From: Spirochaetales bacterium | GTDB taxonomy: Bacteria; Spirochaetota; Spirochaetia; DSM-27196; Alkalispirochaetaceae | Reading direction: 5' to 3' | NCBI GenBank assembly: GCA_028282545.1 | Contig: JANQHT010000070.1 | Coordinates: 1-64,000, forward strand | DNA: 64,000 bases | Shown here: piece by piece, positions 17,946 to 26,762 of the stretch | How positions within the stretch are numbered: the first letter of the stretch is position 1 | How the letters are laid out: every line of letters begins with the position of its first letter | Made by a program: the position numbers and the translations under genes | Notes under the pieces: generated by a model | What the model was told of the DNA's origin: nothing | Database searches by the model: none | What the model saw: the letters and a program-made list of their open reading frames with translations, nothing else

Positions 17946-19421
17946 CTATGAATCGGTTACCGGATCATAGTGCTCGCCCCGGAGCGGCGCCCAGCGCGTT
18001 TGCGCGGGCGGGGTGGAATCGAGGACGTAGTCCTTGCGGTCTCGCATCAGTTGGAGCACGGAACGGATATGATCGTTCATGTACGGCTGCTGAGTCAGAT
18101 TACACAGTTCATCCGGATCTTCCATGAGATCATAGAGCTCTTCCCGATATGTGCCGGGCCGCTCATAGCGCAACCACCGGACGTACTTATACCGATCATC
18201 CTGTACGGCGTACCATTCGCCGCCGCATTCGGAAAAACTGAAATCGCGGATTCGATCTTCCTCACCGCGAACGATCGACATCAGTGAACGACACGGAATC
18301 CGATCGTGGAAGGCGGGCCAATCCTTTGCGAGGGCTTTTCTGAAATCCAGTCCCGCTATCTCGGCGATGGTGGCGGTAATATCCGTTAACTCCACCGGGG
18401 AATCGATGCGAGTTCCTGTGAGGTGGCGCGGATGGCGAATAGCCAGCGGTACCGTGAGCGCCTCCTTATAATAGATGCTCTTTTGCGCCCGGCCGTGGTC
18501 CCCCATCATCTCGCCGTGATCCGAACAGAACAGTATCGCCGTATCATCCATCAGACCTCGATCTTCCAACGCCCCGATGATCCTCCCGATCTGATCGTCG
18601 ATCAGCCCCACCAATGCGCGATATGCCCGCCAGTGTTTCGTCAGTTGCGCGACCTCTCTTTCCGTGAGCTGATCAGGTCCCTCAATCACGTCGGGAATCT
18701 CAGACGGTACCGAGTTCAAGTATTCGGGCGGCGGGTCAAAGGGTTTATGGGGACTGCAAAATGAAGCGTGCACGTAAAAATTACGATCCTTCGGCAGGTT
18801 GTTGATTACGTCAATAGTTTTGTCGGCCGTCATGATATCCACGTGCTTGTCGGGAGAGAACGGCCACGGACTACCGTCGAAATTCTCCTCCCAGTTGCCG
18901 TGGATCGTATCATCGTTCGGTCCGGCTGCATCTACGAAGTCAAAGTACGCATCGAGCATATGCTCCGAGCTCAGCGCGGCGGCATGCTGACAGAAGTTTT
19001 GCCGGGACAACTGTTTTCCCGCCGTTTCCCAGACATAGTCATACCCGTACGTTTTCATCTCTTCGGAAAGCGCGACCAGATCCAGTCCTTTTCTTTTTGC
19101 AGTCGCCCATCGCCATGTTTGCAGGTAATGCAGTTTCCCGATGCTCGCGGTATAGTACCCGGTTTTTTGCAGCGCTCCAGGAAGGGTGGGGTGTTGGCGG
19201 TTGAGATCTCCGGACATAGCAAGGGTTCCGATTTGATGGGGATACTTGCCGGTCAACAGGGCCGTACGCGCCGGCATGCAAATCGGATTGACGGTCTGAC
19301 AGGTGGTGAAGGAGGTTCCCTCGGCAATACGGTCTATATTCGGCGTTTCTACATAGGAGTTACCCGAGAAACCGCAATGGTCGAGTCTCAACTGATCGAC
19401 CATGATCAAAAGGATATTCAT
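17946..19421 (-). CDS. Sulfatase (type I, formylglycine-dependent)
   Basis: The 491-residue sulfatase belongs to the alkaline-phosphatase superfamily. The N-terminus has 'LLIMVDQLRLDH' (metal Asp9), 'ETPNIDRIAEGT', and the maturation motif C48-M-P-A-R followed by 'TALLTGKYP', in which Cys48 would become formylglycine. 'DHGEMMGDHG' supplies later metal ligands. There is no clear signal peptide, so it may act in the cytoplasm on imported oligosaccharides. No sulfatase-maturating radical SAM enzyme is in this window. It is divergent from an AraC regulator and near an LplABC-type importer, which suggests desulfation of an imported sulfated glycan. Confidence 0.9.
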   Translation of the reverse strand: MNILLIMVDQLRLDHCGFSGNSYVETPNIDRIAEGTSFTTCQTVNPICMPARTALLTGKYPHQIGTLAMSGDLNRQHPTLPGALQKTGYYTASIGKLHYLQTWRWATAKRKGLDLVALSEEMKTYGYDYVWETAGKQLSRQNFCQHAAALSSEHMLDAYFDFVDAAGPNDDTIHGNWEENFDGSPWPFSPDKHVDIMTADKTIDVINNLPKDRNFYVHASFCSPHKPFDPPPEYLNSVPSEIPDVIEGPDQLTEREVAQLTKHWRAYRALVGLIDDQIGRIIGALEDRGLMDDTAILFCSDHGEMMGDHGRAQKSIYYKEALTVPLAIRHPRHLTGTRIDSPVELTDITATIAEIAGLDFRKALAKDWPAFHDRIPCRSLMSIVRGEEDRIRDFSFSECGGEWYAVQDDRYKYVRWLRYERPGTYREELYDLMEDPDELCNLTQQPYMNDHIRSVLQLMRDRKDYVLDSTPPAQTRWAPLRGEHYDPVTDS

Positions 19422-19491
19422 GGAGAAATCCTATCGGGATTTTGTCTGCGTGAGCGTTGGAAAAACCGGGCATTACTTGTGATAATTCACC

Positions 19492-20280
19492 ATGCTTGAA
19501 TTGTTCGATGACCTGGATAGTATGCCTCCCAAGGTTGATCGCATCGGAAGCCATTTCAAGCATCTGCGAGAAGAACGGTATCGGCATCTGCCCCATGCAA
19601 GCATACTATTGGCAGACGGCCATTCCGAGTTTCATACGGAAGACTTCAGTATGAACCTGAAGCCGGGGGACGTCATTGTCCTTCCCCCGGGTCGTACCCG
19701 GCATTTTATCCGGCCCGAAAGACTCATGCTTCGGTTCGCGCATTTTTATCCGGCACATCCGCACCCGGAAAAAACGGGGTTCTTTTTTCATAGCAGAGAA
19801 AAATTCCTCCTCTTGCGGACCGGTATGGACGCATTGATTCTCGATTCCATTCGGAACAGTCCGGCATTGACCGCGAAATTCTGGAATTTTCTCTTCACAT
19901 TGGATGATATCTACCGGGCTCAACAATACGGAATCGGAATGGCTATCGGTGATCCCCGAATCGAAACGATTCTCGATACGATTCACCGACATCGAGCCGA
20001 CACTATTTCCATTTCGGAAATGGCCGGTCGGATCGGCGTATCGCATAATCACCTTTCGCGCCTGTTCCGTCGGGCGACGGGCATGACCGTCATGCAGTAC
20101 ATGCAAAAGGTCCGGATGGAAATGGCCGAAGAACTGTTGACCCGGACGTCGATCCCGGTAAAGGAAGTTGCGCACTATTGCGGGTTCCGAACTCTTCAAT
20201 ACTTCAATCGGGCCGTTCATCGGGCATTCCATTGCAGCCCCAGGGAACTTCGCGAATCACAGCAAACACTCCCGCATTGA
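19492..20280 (+). CDS. AraC-family transcriptional regulator with cupin-like N-terminus
   Basis: The 262-residue protein combines an N-terminal cupin-type sensor ('FHTEDFSMNLKPGDVIVLPPG', given in part; about residues 40-100) with a C-terminal pair of HTH motifs (about 165-258: 'ISEMAGRIGVSHNHLSRLFR' and 'VKEVAHYCGFRTLQYFNRAVH'). It is divergent from the sulfatase and precedes the importer operon, so it probably controls one or both. The ATG lacks a Shine-Dalgarno and lies 5 nt after the -10-like GATAAT at 19481-19486. Its ligand is presumably a glycan fragment. Confidence 0.88.
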   Translation: MLELFDDLDSMPPKVDRIGSHFKHLREERYRHLPHASILLADGHSEFHTEDFSMNLKPGDVIVLPPGRTRHFIRPERLMLRFAHFYPAHPHPEKTGFFFHSREKFLLLRTGMDALILDSIRNSPALTAKFWNFLFTLDDIYRAQQYGIGMAIGDPRIETILDTIHRHRADTISISEMAGRIGVSHNHLSRLFRRATGMTVMQYMQKVRMEMAEELLTRTSIPVKEVAHYCGFRTLQYFNRAVHRAFHCSPRELRESQQTLPH

Positions 20281-20340
20281 AACACCTCTGCAGCATGGAA
20301 ACTGCACTATCTTCATTTTTTGAGGGCTCCCGTGTACAGG

Positions 20341-20430
20341 GTGCCATTTTTTGACAAAATAACTAATTATGTTAAATAAAAAGTATAATACTCTTATTTT
20401 AGCGCCGTTTGACGAAAAAAGTATAACTCA
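20341..20430 (+). promoter_or_regulatory. AT-rich promoter region with direct repeats before the LplABC-type operon
   Basis: TTGACA at 20351-20356 and TATAAT at 20384-20389 occur, but too far apart to pair as -35 and -10. A repeated motif AAAAAGTATAA occurs at 20378-20388 and again (AAAAAAGTATAACTC) at 20414-20428, about 36 bp apart. Direct repeats are the usual form of AraC-family sites, so this may be the binding region of one of the two flanking AraC regulators. Confidence 0.4.
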
Positions 20431-20519
20431 GCTTAAAAGCTTCGCATTTACGGCTCAGTATTCTGCCTCGACACTGTTCTCAATAGGGAAGGAGAAAACG
20501 TGCCGGGGAAAGAGAACAC

Positions 20520-21434
20520 GTGCCGGTTCTAAAAAACGAGCTGAGCAAAGCGATCCATAGAGACAGATTACTGTATCTGATGCTTTTACCGGGGCTGATC
20601 TATTTCATCGTCTACCGTTATGTACCGATGGGAGGGTTGGTTATTGCGTTTCAACGCTATTTCCCCTTGCGAGGATTCGCCGGTTCGGAATGGGTAGGCC
20701 TGGCAAATTTCGAACGGATTTTTCGCTCCCCCGAGATCGTCCGTGTATTTAGAAATACCCTGACATTGAGTCTTGCGAAAATAGTGTTCGGATTCCCCGT
20801 TCCCATCGTACTTGCGATTATCATCAACGAGATACGGATCGGATCGGTAAAAAAGACCGTACAGACGCTCACTTATCTACCGCATTTCCTTTCATGGGCG
20901 GTGTTCGGTGAGATAATACTCGTCTTTCTTTCCGGAAACGGCGCAATTAATCATATCATTTCGGCGTTGGGCGGCGAAAAAATATATTTTCTCATAGAAC
21001 CCATACTATTCCAGCCAATCGCCGTGATATCGGCAATTCTGAAAAATTCAGGGTGGGGTACCATCGTATATCTGGCGGCAATTTCCAGCATCGATCCGCA
21101 GCTGTATGAAGCGGCAAAAATGGACGGTGCCAGCCGTCTTCAGAGAATTCGGCATATAACTCTGCCCTCCATAAAAAGCGTTATCGTGATTCTTCTGATT
21201 ATCCGGATCGGCTACATCATGGACGCCGGATTTCATCAGGTTCTGGTGCTGTATAACGACGCGGTTTTGGAAACCGCCGATATTTTCGGCACCTATACCT
21301 ATCGCGTCGGCCTGTCACAGGGCGAGTACAGCCTCGCGACGGCGGTCGGGCTGTTCCAGGGAGTTGTGGGTTTTGCACTGGTCTGGATGGCGAATCGTTT
21401 TGCCAAGCGAATCGGCGAAGAAGGTATTTGGTAA
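20520..21434 (+). CDS. Oligosaccharide ABC transporter permease (LplB/YtcP group)
   Basis: This 304-residue inner-membrane permease opens with the LplB-type 'LYLMLLPGLIYFIVYRYVPMGG' (given in part), followed by six membrane segments and the EAA loop 'YEAAKMDGASRLQRI'. A GTG start is used, with GGAAAGAG upstream. A near-duplicate of the ribosome-binding-site region lies 20 bp earlier, out of frame. It pairs with the permease at 21436 and the binding protein at 22359. LplABC-type systems import complex oligosaccharides using a shared ATPase (family knowledge), and no ATPase is encoded here. Confidence 0.9.
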   Translation: MPVLKNELSKAIHRDRLLYLMLLPGLIYFIVYRYVPMGGLVIAFQRYFPLRGFAGSEWVGLANFERIFRSPEIVRVFRNTLTLSLAKIVFGFPVPIVLAIIINEIRIGSVKKTVQTLTYLPHFLSWAVFGEIILVFLSGNGAINHIISALGGEKIYFLIEPILFQPIAVISAILKNSGWGTIVYLAAISSIDPQLYEAAKMDGASRLQRIRHITLPSIKSVIVILLIIRIGYIMDAGFHQVLVLYNDAVLETADIFGTYTYRVGLSQGEYSLATAVGLFQGVVGFALVWMANRFAKRIGEEGIW

Positions 21435-21435
21435 C

Positions 21436-22317
21436 ATGAAGGGGAGATCGATCCGATTCAACGCCGACACTGTACTCGGCGTTATCAGCACGCTGTTTCT
21501 GGTGGTCTTCTTGATCGCGGTGGTATATCCGTTCGTGTATACCATCAACCTTTCATTGAGCAATAGCGATGCCGCCTTACGGGGGGGATTATTCCTTCTC
21601 CCCCAGGGCTTCGACGTGAACTCCTACCACACCGTTTTGGGCTCACGTTTTATCTGGTCTGGGTATGTGAACTCCGTCTTTGTGACGGTGCTCGGCACAT
21701 TCGTACAGGTTCTCTTCACCGCTCTGATGGCATATCCACTATCGAAGAGACGGGTGAAGGGACAGCGGTTCCTGAACGGGATGGTGGTTTTCAGCATGCT
21801 GTTCAACGGCGGGATCATACCCACCTTCCTTGTAGTGAGAGCAACGGGACTGCTCGATACGCATCTAGCCCTTATTCTGCCGATTCTCATTTCGCCGTTC
21901 AACTTGATCATTCTTCGCAGCTTCTTTTCAAACATTCCCGGTTCCCTCGAGGAATCGGCGACGATAGACGGCGCGAATGACCTGCGGATTTTTTTCACGA
22001 TCATCATCCCGCTATCGAAGGCGGCCCTCGCCACTATTTCACTCTGGTCTGCAGTGTTTCTCTGGAATGATTTTTTTAACGCCCTTATCTATCTCCAGGA
22101 TCGGACAAAGTTTGTATTGCCCCTCATGCTCCGTGAAATCATCGCATCGGCAAACCTGGCCGATCTGGATCTGCAAGGTGACGACATGTTGCAGACCACT
22201 ACCGAGACGATAAAGGCCGCCACGATCATGGTGGTAACGCTGCCGATTTTACTGGTGTATCCGTTTATTCAAAGATACTTCGTCAAAGGGGCTCTGATCG
22301 GCTCCGTAAAAGGGTGA
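21436..22317 (+). CDS. Oligosaccharide ABC transporter permease (LplC/YtcP-type)
   Basis: The 293-residue second permease has the family N-terminus ('LIAVVYPFVYTINLSLSN'), six membrane segments and the EAA loop 'EESATIDGANDLRIF'. It ends with the LplC-type 'PFIQRYFVKGALIGSVKG'. The ATG lies 1 nt after the preceding stop, so translation is coupled. It completes the membrane channel of the LplABC-type importer. Confidence 0.92.
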   Translation: MKGRSIRFNADTVLGVISTLFLVVFLIAVVYPFVYTINLSLSNSDAALRGGLFLLPQGFDVNSYHTVLGSRFIWSGYVNSVFVTVLGTFVQVLFTALMAYPLSKRRVKGQRFLNGMVVFSMLFNGGIIPTFLVVRATGLLDTHLALILPILISPFNLIILRSFFSNIPGSLEESATIDGANDLRIFFTIIIPLSKAALATISLWSAVFLWNDFFNALIYLQDRTKFVLPLMLREIIASANLADLDLQGDDMLQTTTETIKAATIMVVTLPILLVYPFIQRYFVKGALIGSVKG

Positions 22318-22358
22318 TCAAACTGCAGCAATGCAGAAAAAAAACAGGGGGGTACAAC

Positions 22359-23864
22359 ATGTACCAAAAAATTGTGGCACTGGTGATTTTCGTATTTGCT
22401 CTTGTGTTCTCCGGCTACGCAGCAGGTGGAGGGGAAGATATTGACGCAGCTGCCGCTGAGCCGTTGTGGCATTTCAATTCATTTGCCAATCCGGGCTTCC
22501 CGACGGACACGGAAGATAACGCCGTATTGCAGTACATGATTGAGCAATCCGGGGTCGATGTCAGGATTGAAACCGTTTCGGTAGATGACTTCGACACAAA
22601 GCTGCAACTGTACGCCGCCGCCGGTACGTTGCCCGATTTCTGGCATCATAATGTGGACATAGCGTTGAACACCGCCGAATGGAAAGCCCAGGGATTGATC
22701 CAACCGGTTGGGAACCTCATTGAGGAACACGCTCCCGAGTTGTTTGATTTCATTCCGCAAGCCGCCCTCGATGCGGTTACGATCGATGGAGAAATCTACG
22801 CGATTCCCGCAGGATTCAATCCCGATGATCCGGCCGGTGGATATTCGATCAGCGGTCTTGTACTTCGGGAGGACTGGCTGAACAATCTCGGACTGTCGGT
22901 TCCCGAAACGCTTGATGAACTCTACGACGTGCTGTGGGCCTTCACCTATGATGACCCGGATGGAAACGGACGGGACGATACGTTCGGAATGGGCTCCTCG
23001 GATAACTTGGACTCACTTACGGTCATCGCGAACGCGTTCGGCGTGCATCCCCTCCATTGGTATGAGCAGGACGGGCAACTGGTCCGCGGCGATCTAACGG
23101 AGCGGTATGTAGAAGCGCTGCAGGTAACTCGCAACTGGTATGAAGCCGGGGTCATCGACCCCGAGTTCGCGGCCATCGACTACGCCTCCCTGCAAGCGAA
23201 GGTCATCAATAGTCAGATCGGTGCTTTGGGGGCCCATGTCTGGTTTCCCCATCCGAGATGGCACGCTCTTCCCGTCTTGAGAGAGCAGGTACCCGAGGCT
23301 GAAATTACCATGATCCCCGCGGTGGAGGGCCCCTATGGTGACCGGGGGTACGGTCCGGGAAATGCCCTGCTCCAGACGGTGTGGATTAGTTCACAGGCGG
23401 AAAACCCTGAGAGGATCATGCAATTACTGAGCTGGCTGGCAACGGGCACCAACCATCTGGTTCCCCGCTTCGGAATCCAGGGAGTCGACTGGGAATACAA
23501 TGAAACCGGAACCGGATACAACTGGCTTTCCGAGCCGCTTCAGGGTGATCAAAACGACAGAGTCGCCTATGGACTGGGAAATGCCGGACGTATGTGGCCC
23601 GTGATCGATCGGACTCCATGGCGGCCGGAAATAGAAGCATCCTTTGAGGCGATCGAGGCGCATCTGCTGGACAACAAATTTATCGGTGCCGTACCCGCCA
23701 TGAGCGAGTACACCGATATCGACAGTCTGCTGCAGGAAGCGTTTGTACTGTACATTATCGGAAGATCATCAATAGATGATGTACGCCGGGCCCAGGAAGC
23801 GTGGTATGCCGAAGGCGGGGATGAAATAACCGCCCAGGTAAATGCCCAGGTACGTAACCGCTGA
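22359..23864 (+). CDS. Extracellular oligosaccharide-binding protein (LplA-type)
   Basis: This 501-residue substrate-binding protein has a signal peptide ending 'GYAAGGGED' and the LplA-type layout: 'FNSFANPGFPTDTEDNAVLQYM' (given in part), 'LPDFWHHNVD', 'YAIPAGFNPDDPAG', and 'LREDWLNNLGLSVPETLDELYD'. GGGGGG lies 6 nt before the ATG at 22359, which is preferred over a GTG overlapping the previous gene. It is large enough to bind an oligosaccharide. With the sulfatase and two AraC regulators it forms a probable sulfated-glycan utilisation locus (inference). Confidence 0.9.
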   Translation: MYQKIVALVIFVFALVFSGYAAGGGEDIDAAAAEPLWHFNSFANPGFPTDTEDNAVLQYMIEQSGVDVRIETVSVDDFDTKLQLYAAAGTLPDFWHHNVDIALNTAEWKAQGLIQPVGNLIEEHAPELFDFIPQAALDAVTIDGEIYAIPAGFNPDDPAGGYSISGLVLREDWLNNLGLSVPETLDELYDVLWAFTYDDPDGNGRDDTFGMGSSDNLDSLTVIANAFGVHPLHWYEQDGQLVRGDLTERYVEALQVTRNWYEAGVIDPEFAAIDYASLQAKVINSQIGALGAHVWFPHPRWHALPVLREQVPEAEITMIPAVEGPYGDRGYGPGNALLQTVWISSQAENPERIMQLLSWLATGTNHLVPRFGIQGVDWEYNETGTGYNWLSEPLQGDQNDRVAYGLGNAGRMWPVIDRTPWRPEIEASFEAIEAHLLDNKFIGAVPAMSEYTDIDSLLQEAFVLYIIGRSSIDDVRRAQEAWYAEGGDEITAQVNAQVRNR

Positions 23865-23901
23865 CGCGTTCGGCAGTTCGATTTTCACTCTTTCCATGAA
23901 C

Positions 23902-23938
23902 ACAGCATGGGTCGATCTTTTTGATTGACCCGTGCTGT
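23902..23938 (+). terminator. Long stem-loop after the binding-protein gene
   Basis: A 16-bp stem with two G-U pairs (23902-23917 and 23923-23938) encloses a TTTTT loop. No strong T-run follows, so it may terminate weakly or stabilise the importer mRNA. It ends 12 nt before the ATG of the membrane AraC regulator, and an alternative GTG start for that gene would lie inside the stem. Confidence 0.65.
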
Positions 23939-23949
23939 CATTCGTTACC

Positions 23950-26145
23950 ATGGCAAGAAAGGCGAATAGGCCGGGAAAATACTTTCTCCTCCTCTACGTG
24001 TCTCTACTCGTCGTTACGCTGATCCCGACCATCGTTTTGGGCAGCCTGGCAATTGATCAGATAACGAAGGGAATACATCGGGAATTACAACGCAGTAATA
24101 CTGCAGTGCTGAACACCATTCAAAGGACCGTAGATGGTCAATTGCTTCTGATACAAAATGATTTCATACTCATAAAAAATAATCGAAATTTCTCTGCGAA
24201 TTTCACGCCTGTCCAATCTGTCGGTGAAAACATTTTCTATTTGAGAGAAACCCAGCAAGTCTTATCGGATATGGTTTCCGCAAATCAGTTACTACATTCA
24301 ATAGTTATCTATTTTCCTGCGAATAATCGAATTCTTACCAACACGACCACATCGGTATTTGATACCTATCCGAACGCACCGCTGCTCTTCCCCGATGGTG
24401 AAGAGATCCCCGATGGAGGCGTTCGTACCATCATCGACGATATCAGGCTGAATACGCACGTCGACGTCTATCCCTTCTTCCGAAGAAATCCGCTCTTCGG
24501 TGACACCGTCAATGCCGTTACCGTGATGAATATCCGCATTGCTTCACTAACGGCCATACTCGAAGAACTCCGCTTCAGCCCCGATGTAATTCTGGATATC
24601 GTTGATGAAAACGGTACACAGGTTGCCTCGACGCATGGGACTGAGGTGGCTTCGGAGGCTTTTACCATTGAAGAGATCCGGTCTGATTTTTTCAATTTCT
24701 CGTATCGTTCCTTGATTCCTCGGAGCTTCTTTGATGACCGAATACGGCCCATTTCCCGGTTCATCGTCATCATGGGCATCATTCTCACGGCGGTTAACGG
24801 GATTGTCGCGTACGGCATCAGCCGCAGACTGTACCATCCGGTAAGCAGAATCATGAACGCAATCATAAAACCGGGATCTCAATCCGATATCGATCAAAGA
24901 AGCGAATTTGCCTACATTCAGGAAGCGGTCAACAGTTACATCAACACCAATACGCGCCTGAGAACGTTCATTGAGCAGGAACGCGATCCTATCAGCTTCA
25001 ATTTATTGAGAAATCTCTTCGAACAGAGCATCATCTCCCGGGAAAGTCTGGAAAAAAGTCTCGATATTATCGGTATTACCATTGATCACGATCATTTTAC
25101 GGTATTGGCGGTGGAGTCTGTCGAGCCGGACATGGTGGCCGAGCTTCTTCCCCGGTTGTTGCGACTTACGGTGAGAGAAACCGTGAATGAAACTGCCGAA
25201 TCATTTGAACTTTCGGCGATACTGGCCGCTATTCAAAATAACCGATTCCATATCCTCTTGATGAGTGATCTATCGTTGGTCAGGCACCAATCGACCGTCA
25301 GGGAATTTGCAGAAGGGCTGATTGAGAAACTCAGCCGGCGATTGGAGACGAATTTCGTCGGTTCTCTCGGTCCTTCGGAGCAACGGGTGCATTTCGTTTC
25401 AATATCCTATCGGGAAGCGAATGCTGCGCTGGATCAGAAATTCTTTCGGTCCGCCGACGTGCCTATTCTCGATTATGTCGACACATTGTCACACAGCAAG
25501 AGTTTTCTCTTTCCAGAAGTAGAAATTTCAAGGATTATCGAAGTTACTTTTTCAAATGATACATCGGGAATCGACGCTCAACTCGAAGTCATGTTTTCGC
25601 TTTTCGAAAGCCACACGCTCTCGGAGAGTGCTATCAAGTCGGTAGTAAACCACTTGATATTTGTATTGGCCACAAAACTCCGGGAGAGAAAAGAAGAACT
25701 GAGTGACGTTTTCCAAAACGCCGATGAACTCATTTCCGAACTGGAACACATTACATCCGTGGGATCTCTGAAAACATGGTTGCGAAGCCTTCTGTTTCAT
25801 ACGGCGAATGCCGTCCATGAAAACCTCAGCCGGTACAGTATCCAGGTGGAAACGGCCATGGATTTTATACAACGCAATTATATGAACCTGATCTCATTAT
25901 CCGATGTAGCGGATGCGCTGAATATCTCCAGCCAGTATCTCAGCAAAATCTTCAAAGATGAAACGGGATACAACTACATTGATTTTCTGAATGAAATTCG
26001 GCTTGAAAGAGCATACGCACTCGTAGTCGATACCGATCTTCTCATCAAGGAGATCGCATCGCGGACCGGGTTCTCGAATTCTCAGTATCTCATCAAACGA
26101 TTCAAGGCGAAGTATGGGGTCACCCCGTCGCATGTAAGATCATAG
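23950..26145 (+). CDS. Membrane-anchored AraC-family regulator (two-TM sensor)
   Basis: The 731-residue protein has a membrane segment at about residues 13-35, an extracytoplasmic sensor region to about 270, and a second segment at about 272-294 ('FIVIMGIILTAVNGIVAYGIS'). A cytoplasmic region ends in a two-HTH AraC domain (about 635-731: 'LSDVADALNISSQYLSKIF' and 'IKEIASRTGFSNSQYLIKRF'). This one-piece architecture is common next to LplABC importers and probably senses the sugar or the loaded binding protein. The ATG at 23950 is chosen because the upstream GTG lies in the terminator stem. Confidence 0.88.
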   Translation: MARKANRPGKYFLLLYVSLLVVTLIPTIVLGSLAIDQITKGIHRELQRSNTAVLNTIQRTVDGQLLLIQNDFILIKNNRNFSANFTPVQSVGENIFYLRETQQVLSDMVSANQLLHSIVIYFPANNRILTNTTTSVFDTYPNAPLLFPDGEEIPDGGVRTIIDDIRLNTHVDVYPFFRRNPLFGDTVNAVTVMNIRIASLTAILEELRFSPDVILDIVDENGTQVASTHGTEVASEAFTIEEIRSDFFNFSYRSLIPRSFFDDRIRPISRFIVIMGIILTAVNGIVAYGISRRLYHPVSRIMNAIIKPGSQSDIDQRSEFAYIQEAVNSYINTNTRLRTFIEQERDPISFNLLRNLFEQSIISRESLEKSLDIIGITIDHDHFTVLAVESVEPDMVAELLPRLLRLTVRETVNETAESFELSAILAAIQNNRFHILLMSDLSLVRHQSTVREFAEGLIEKLSRRLETNFVGSLGPSEQRVHFVSISYREANAALDQKFFRSADVPILDYVDTLSHSKSFLFPEVEISRIIEVTFSNDTSGIDAQLEVMFSLFESHTLSESAIKSVVNHLIFVLATKLRERKEELSDVFQNADELISELEHITSVGSLKTWLRSLLFHTANAVHENLSRYSIQVETAMDFIQRNYMNLISLSDVADALNISSQYLSKIFKDETGYNYIDFLNEIRLERAYALVVDTDLLIKEIASRTGFSNSQYLIKRFKAKYGVTPSHVRS

Positions 26146-26150
26146 AAAGG

Positions 26151-26264
26151 CTTATCTCCGAGCGCACGCGTAACACGGCGCTGATGGGTGAGTTTGCACG
26201 AAAGCGCGGCGGCAAGAACCCCTCGCACGTATACCGTTCCCCTGAGAACCTGGACCACCTATAG
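26151..26264 (+). pseudogene. Possible C-terminal relic of a serine recombinase
   Basis: A 37-codon frame begins with 'LISERTRNTALMGEFARKRGG' (first residues only matter: L-I-S-E-R-T-R). This resembles the 'ISERTKxAL' helix that follows the catalytic domain in serine resolvases and invertases. There is no start or catalytic region. It directly abuts a truncated toxin gene on the other strand, consistent with a rearrangement point. The match is short, so this is tentative. Confidence 0.3.
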
Positions 26265-26269
26265 TCGAA

Positions 26270-26449
26270 CTATGGGAGGTTCGAAATGGAACCGGGCCTC
26301 GAGATCGTGTCGCCGTATCCAATCTCGGCAATCGTTATCGTGGACACGTATAGGGCCGTTGTCTCTTGGCCGTTGAGCCACCGAATGACGCGGTCCGGCG
26401 GTGTCGCGCTCATAACCGCCGACACGATATTCGTGTCCAAGAGGATCAT
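26270..26449 (-). pseudogene. Truncated FitB/VapC PIN-domain toxin
   Basis: The 59-residue product starts 'MILLDTNIVSAVM' (catalytic Asp5) and has 'STITIAEIGYG' (catalytic Glu in 'AEI'), the first 45 residues of a FitB-type PIN ribonuclease. It then runs into unrelated residues and stops. Full FitB toxins are about 140 residues, so the C-terminal acidic residues are missing and it should be inactive. Its ATG overlaps the antitoxin stop (ATGA). Confidence 0.75.
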
Positions 26450-26676
26450 TCCGCGAATCCGATCGGTTCGTGTATCTCTCGCGTTGGAACGTGTACATCG
26501 ACACCGCGCTCCCCAAACAGATGCAAGGCCATGTCACCGAGGCGCTCCGGTGCGTTAACGCTGGCGGTGATGATCCGTCGTACCTCTTCCTCCATGGATA
26601 CCCCATGTTTCGCGGCGCGTACCCGTAGGCGCTCATATACTTCAGGGTCTATCTTTCGGACGCTTAAACTCGACAT
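26446..26676 (-). CDS. FitA-type ribbon-helix-helix antitoxin
   Basis: This 76-residue protein has the FitA pattern: 'SLSVRKIDPEVYERLRVRAAKHGVSMEEEVRRII' (first part only is diagnostic) is a beta strand plus two helices, followed by a toxin-binding tail. GGAGG lies 5 nt before the ATG at 26676. In an intact FitAB module the antitoxin binds its own promoter and neutralises the PIN toxin. Here the partner toxin is truncated, so the antitoxin is an orphan. Confidence 0.85.
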   Translation of the reverse strand: MSSLSVRKIDPEVYERLRVRAAKHGVSMEEEVRRIITASVNAPERLGDMALHLFGERGVDVHVPTREIHEPIGFAE

Positions 26677-26762
26677 CACATCCTCCGTATTGAATGATAG
26701 CGAATGAGATACTGTTTGTGTTTCGTGTACCAGAGCGTCCCCGGTGGCGAGTGCACGCGTCG

